This document shows, piece by piece, positions 62,454 through 64,000 of a stretch of 64,000 nucleotides of DNA (its first letter is position 1; each line of letters opens with the position of its first letter). A program made the position numbers and the translations under genes. The notes under the pieces were generated by a model. The model saw nothing but the letters and a program-made list of their open reading frames with translations, was not told where the DNA came from and searched no databases. This DNA is from Sporocytophaga sp. (GTDB lineage: Bacteria; Bacteroidota; Bacteroidia; Cytophagales; Cytophagaceae): the NCBI RefSeq assembly GCF_017745095.1, contig NZ_JAGHZZ010000060.1:141169-205168 (forward strand), given 5' to 3'.

Positions 62454-64000
62454 CTATCTGATTATACTAACTGATCCTGCCATTGGTTCAGATCCATCTT
62501 TTAGATCTAAAATATAGAAATACGTTCCTACTGCCATCTCTACCCCTTTTACTCTTCCATCCCATGACTCAATATTTTTATTCCATTTGATGATAATACT
62601 TCCATAACGATTATATATTTCAAGCGATGCTTCAGGATAATCTCCTATATTTTCAATTACCCATTCATCATATGTTCCATCACCATTAGGAGTAAATGTA
62701 TTCGGAATCATAACGGGTCTTCTGCCTACAACTGAGACCGTAATTTCATCAGTTGCCTTACACCCAAACTCATTCGTTGCTTCTACTGAATAGGTAGTTG
62801 TTTCCGCAGGACTTGCCACTGGATTAGCAATAAACAGATTACTTAAGCTCTTATCAGCCATCCATACATAATTTATTCCACCAGTTGCCTGCAGTTGAAC
62901 CTTTTTATTTGTTGCAATTGCGGTATCCTTTCCTGCATTTAGGTTTGGTAAAGGATTAACTGTTACAATAATGGAATTTGTATAAGCAAAACCACATGAA
63001 TTGGAAACTTGAGCTCTATATTGCCTTGTTTTATAAAGCTCTTCCTGAACCTCCGGAAACTCTTGGTTTGTTGCAGTAACCCAGGTTGTAAAAGGAGTTT
63101 CTGCATACTGCCATGTTATTTTATTTGCATTGTTACCGCTAATGATCGGATAGTTAACTTTCTCACCAGAGCAAATTGTAGTATCTCCTGAAAGTACACC
63201 TGGAATCAACATTACAGGCTCTCCTATCTCTAGTGATATTGTCGAAGTACAGCCATTAGCATCTGTTACTGTATAAGAGTAAGTTCCTGCAGCAAGACCA
63301 GTTTTTATACCAATATTTGAATATGGAGCTATTCCACCTGTTGCACTGATCGTTGCAGTACCGTCTGAAGCACCATTACAAAGCGCATCAGTATGAGTTT
63401 CGCTTGCGAAAATAACTGCTGGCTCTACTATTGATACTGATACTGTTGAAGTACAGCCTTTAGCATCGGTTACTATATAAGAGTAAGCTCCTGCGGCAAG
63501 GCCTGATTTTATACCTGTTTCTGAATATGGAGCTGTCCCACCAGTTGCGCTAATTGTTATTGTACCATTTGAAGCTCCATTACACAATACATCTGTTTTA
63601 GATACACTTGCTGATAATAGAGCTGGCTCAGTGATTGTCTGAGTTGCAAGAGCAACCACGCAAGCATTTGCATCTCTGATTGCCAGAGTATAAGTTCCTG
63701 CAGCTAGACCTGTGAAGCTTCCGTTAGACTGATAAGTTCCGCCATTCATTGAATACTCATATCCTGGTACTCCTCCTGTTGGGGAAGTGATTAATATCTC
63801 TCCATTTGATGCTCCATTGCATGATACATCTGTTTTAGATACACTTGCTGATAAAAGAGCAGGCTCTGTGATTGTCTGAGTAGCAAGAGCTACCACGCAG
63901 CTATTAGCATCTCTGATTGCAAGAGTATAAGTTCCTGCTACTAGTCCTGTGAAGCTTCCGTTAGACTGATAAGTTCCGCCATTCATTGAATACTCATATC
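62454..64000 (-). CDS. SprB-like T9SS adhesin, N-terminus outside window
   Basis: The frame is open to the right edge, so only the last 514 or so residues are visible. They begin with SprB repeats of 79 residues (features: GGVPGYEYSMNGGTYQSNG, LAAGTYTLAIRDANAC, KTDVSCNGASNGEI). Two shorter variants follow (SATGGIAPYSNIGIKTGLAA). Next come Ig-like domains (NAGKDTAIAT) and the C-terminal gliding-type (type B) sorting domain (NTFTPNGDGTYDEWVI, SWDGRVKG, GTYFYILDLKDG, GSVSIIR). It is predicted to be a repetitive surface adhesin exported by T9SS, possibly moving along the cell during gliding. PorP/SprF and PorE-like genes follow directly. Confidence 0.93.
   Translation of the reverse strand, partial: YEYSMNGGTYQSNGSFTGLVAGTYTLAIRDANSCVVALATQTITEPALLSASVSKTDVSCNGASNGEILITSPTGGVPGYEYSMNGGTYQSNGSFTGLAAGTYTLAIRDANACVVALATQTITEPALLSASVSKTDVLCNGASNGTITISATGGTAPYSETGIKSGLAAGAYSYIVTDAKGCTSTVSVSIVEPAVIFASETHTDALCNGASDGTATISATGGIAPYSNIGIKTGLAAGTYSYTVTDANGCTSTISLEIGEPVMLIPGVLSGDTTICSGEKVNYPIISGNNANKITWQYAETPFTTWVTATNQEFPEVQEELYKTRQYRAQVSNSCGFAYTNSIIVTVNPLPNLNAGKDTAIATNKKVQLQATGGINYVWMADKSLSNLFIANPVASPAETTTYSVEATNEFGCKATDEITVSVVGRRPVMIPNTFTPNGDGTYDEWVIENIGDYPEASLEIYNRYGSIIIKWNKNIESWDGRVKGVEMAVGTYFYILDLKDGSEPMAGSVSIIR
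63601..64000. repeat. 237-bp tandem repeat in the SprB-like gene
   Basis: The sequence at 63601-63764 recurs at 63838-64000 with only a few differences, a period of 237 bases or 79 codons. The array continues beyond the window edge. Confidence 0.85.

Noticed and set aside
63009..63191. Cys-rich plus-strand frame opposite the SprB-like gene
   Set aside because: Antisense shadow of the Ig-like coding region; the minus frame has clear domain matches.

Overview
This window is chromosomal DNA of an AT-rich Bacteroidota bacterium, most likely a gliding, polysaccharide-degrading member of the Cytophagales (a Cytophaga/Sporocytophaga-like organism). This is inferred from the gene content: three sets of type IX secretion (T9SS) genes or substrates with gliding-motility C-terminal domains (PorP/SprF, a PorE-like OmpA protein, SprB-like repeats), a GH3 beta-glucosidase, ECF sigma/anti-sigma and 7TMR-DISM signalling proteins, TAnnTTTG-type promoter elements and few Shine-Dalgarno sequences. 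I see no rRNA, tRNA, CRISPR array, phage or intact insertion sequence.

Layout. 1-5.8 kb: end of an acidic protein of unknown function, a lipoprotein MsrB, HrpB helicase, a DksA/TraR-type zinc-finger protein, an acyl-carrier-like protein that lacks the phosphopantetheine serine, and an SPFH/stomatin protein. 5.8-12.1 kb: an Asp/Asn beta-hydroxylase (LpxO-like); a T9SS substrate with its PorP-like partner; divergent from these, an ECF sigma factor overlapping a membrane anti-sigma protein whose periplasmic end resembles a T9SS type B sorting domain; then a tyrosine-rich lipoprotein. 12.2-20.4 kb: small unknown proteins, a K+/H+ antiporter, a PAS-LuxR regulator, three tandem TonB-C-domain proteins, a chalcone-isomerase-like protein and a 7TM receptor that ends in an IS1595-type transposase zinc ribbon.

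20.5-36 kb: GH3 beta-glucosidase, Spy-like protein, MarR/ferredoxin reductase/ferredoxin cluster, an OmpR-type two-component system, a TolC-RND-MFP efflux operon, ROK kinase and a GT-C-like membrane protein. 36.2-36.4 kb holds a frameshifted gene remnant. 36.9-49.1 kb is one 4064-codon secreted giant (SBBP propeller, PKD/Fn3-like and CARDB repeats, a collagen-like stretch, T9SS type A C-terminus). 49.2-52.3 kb has small genes, a PAS pseudogene and a putative LAS metallopeptidase. 52.5-59.3 kb is a putative red-light signalling operon: CheB-CheR-PAS-histidine kinase, a bacteriophytochrome photosensory core without a kinase, heme oxygenase (makes the biliverdin chromophore) and a single-domain response regulator. 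59.4-64 kb, on the minus strand, is a SprB-like adhesin (cut by the window edge), PorP/SprF and a PorE-like OmpA/TPR/propeller protein.

The strongest candidates for undescribed biology are the receptor carrying a transposase-derived DNA-binding module, the anti-sigma factor that mimics a T9SS substrate end, and the phytochrome split from, but translationally coupled to, a CheB/CheR kinase.
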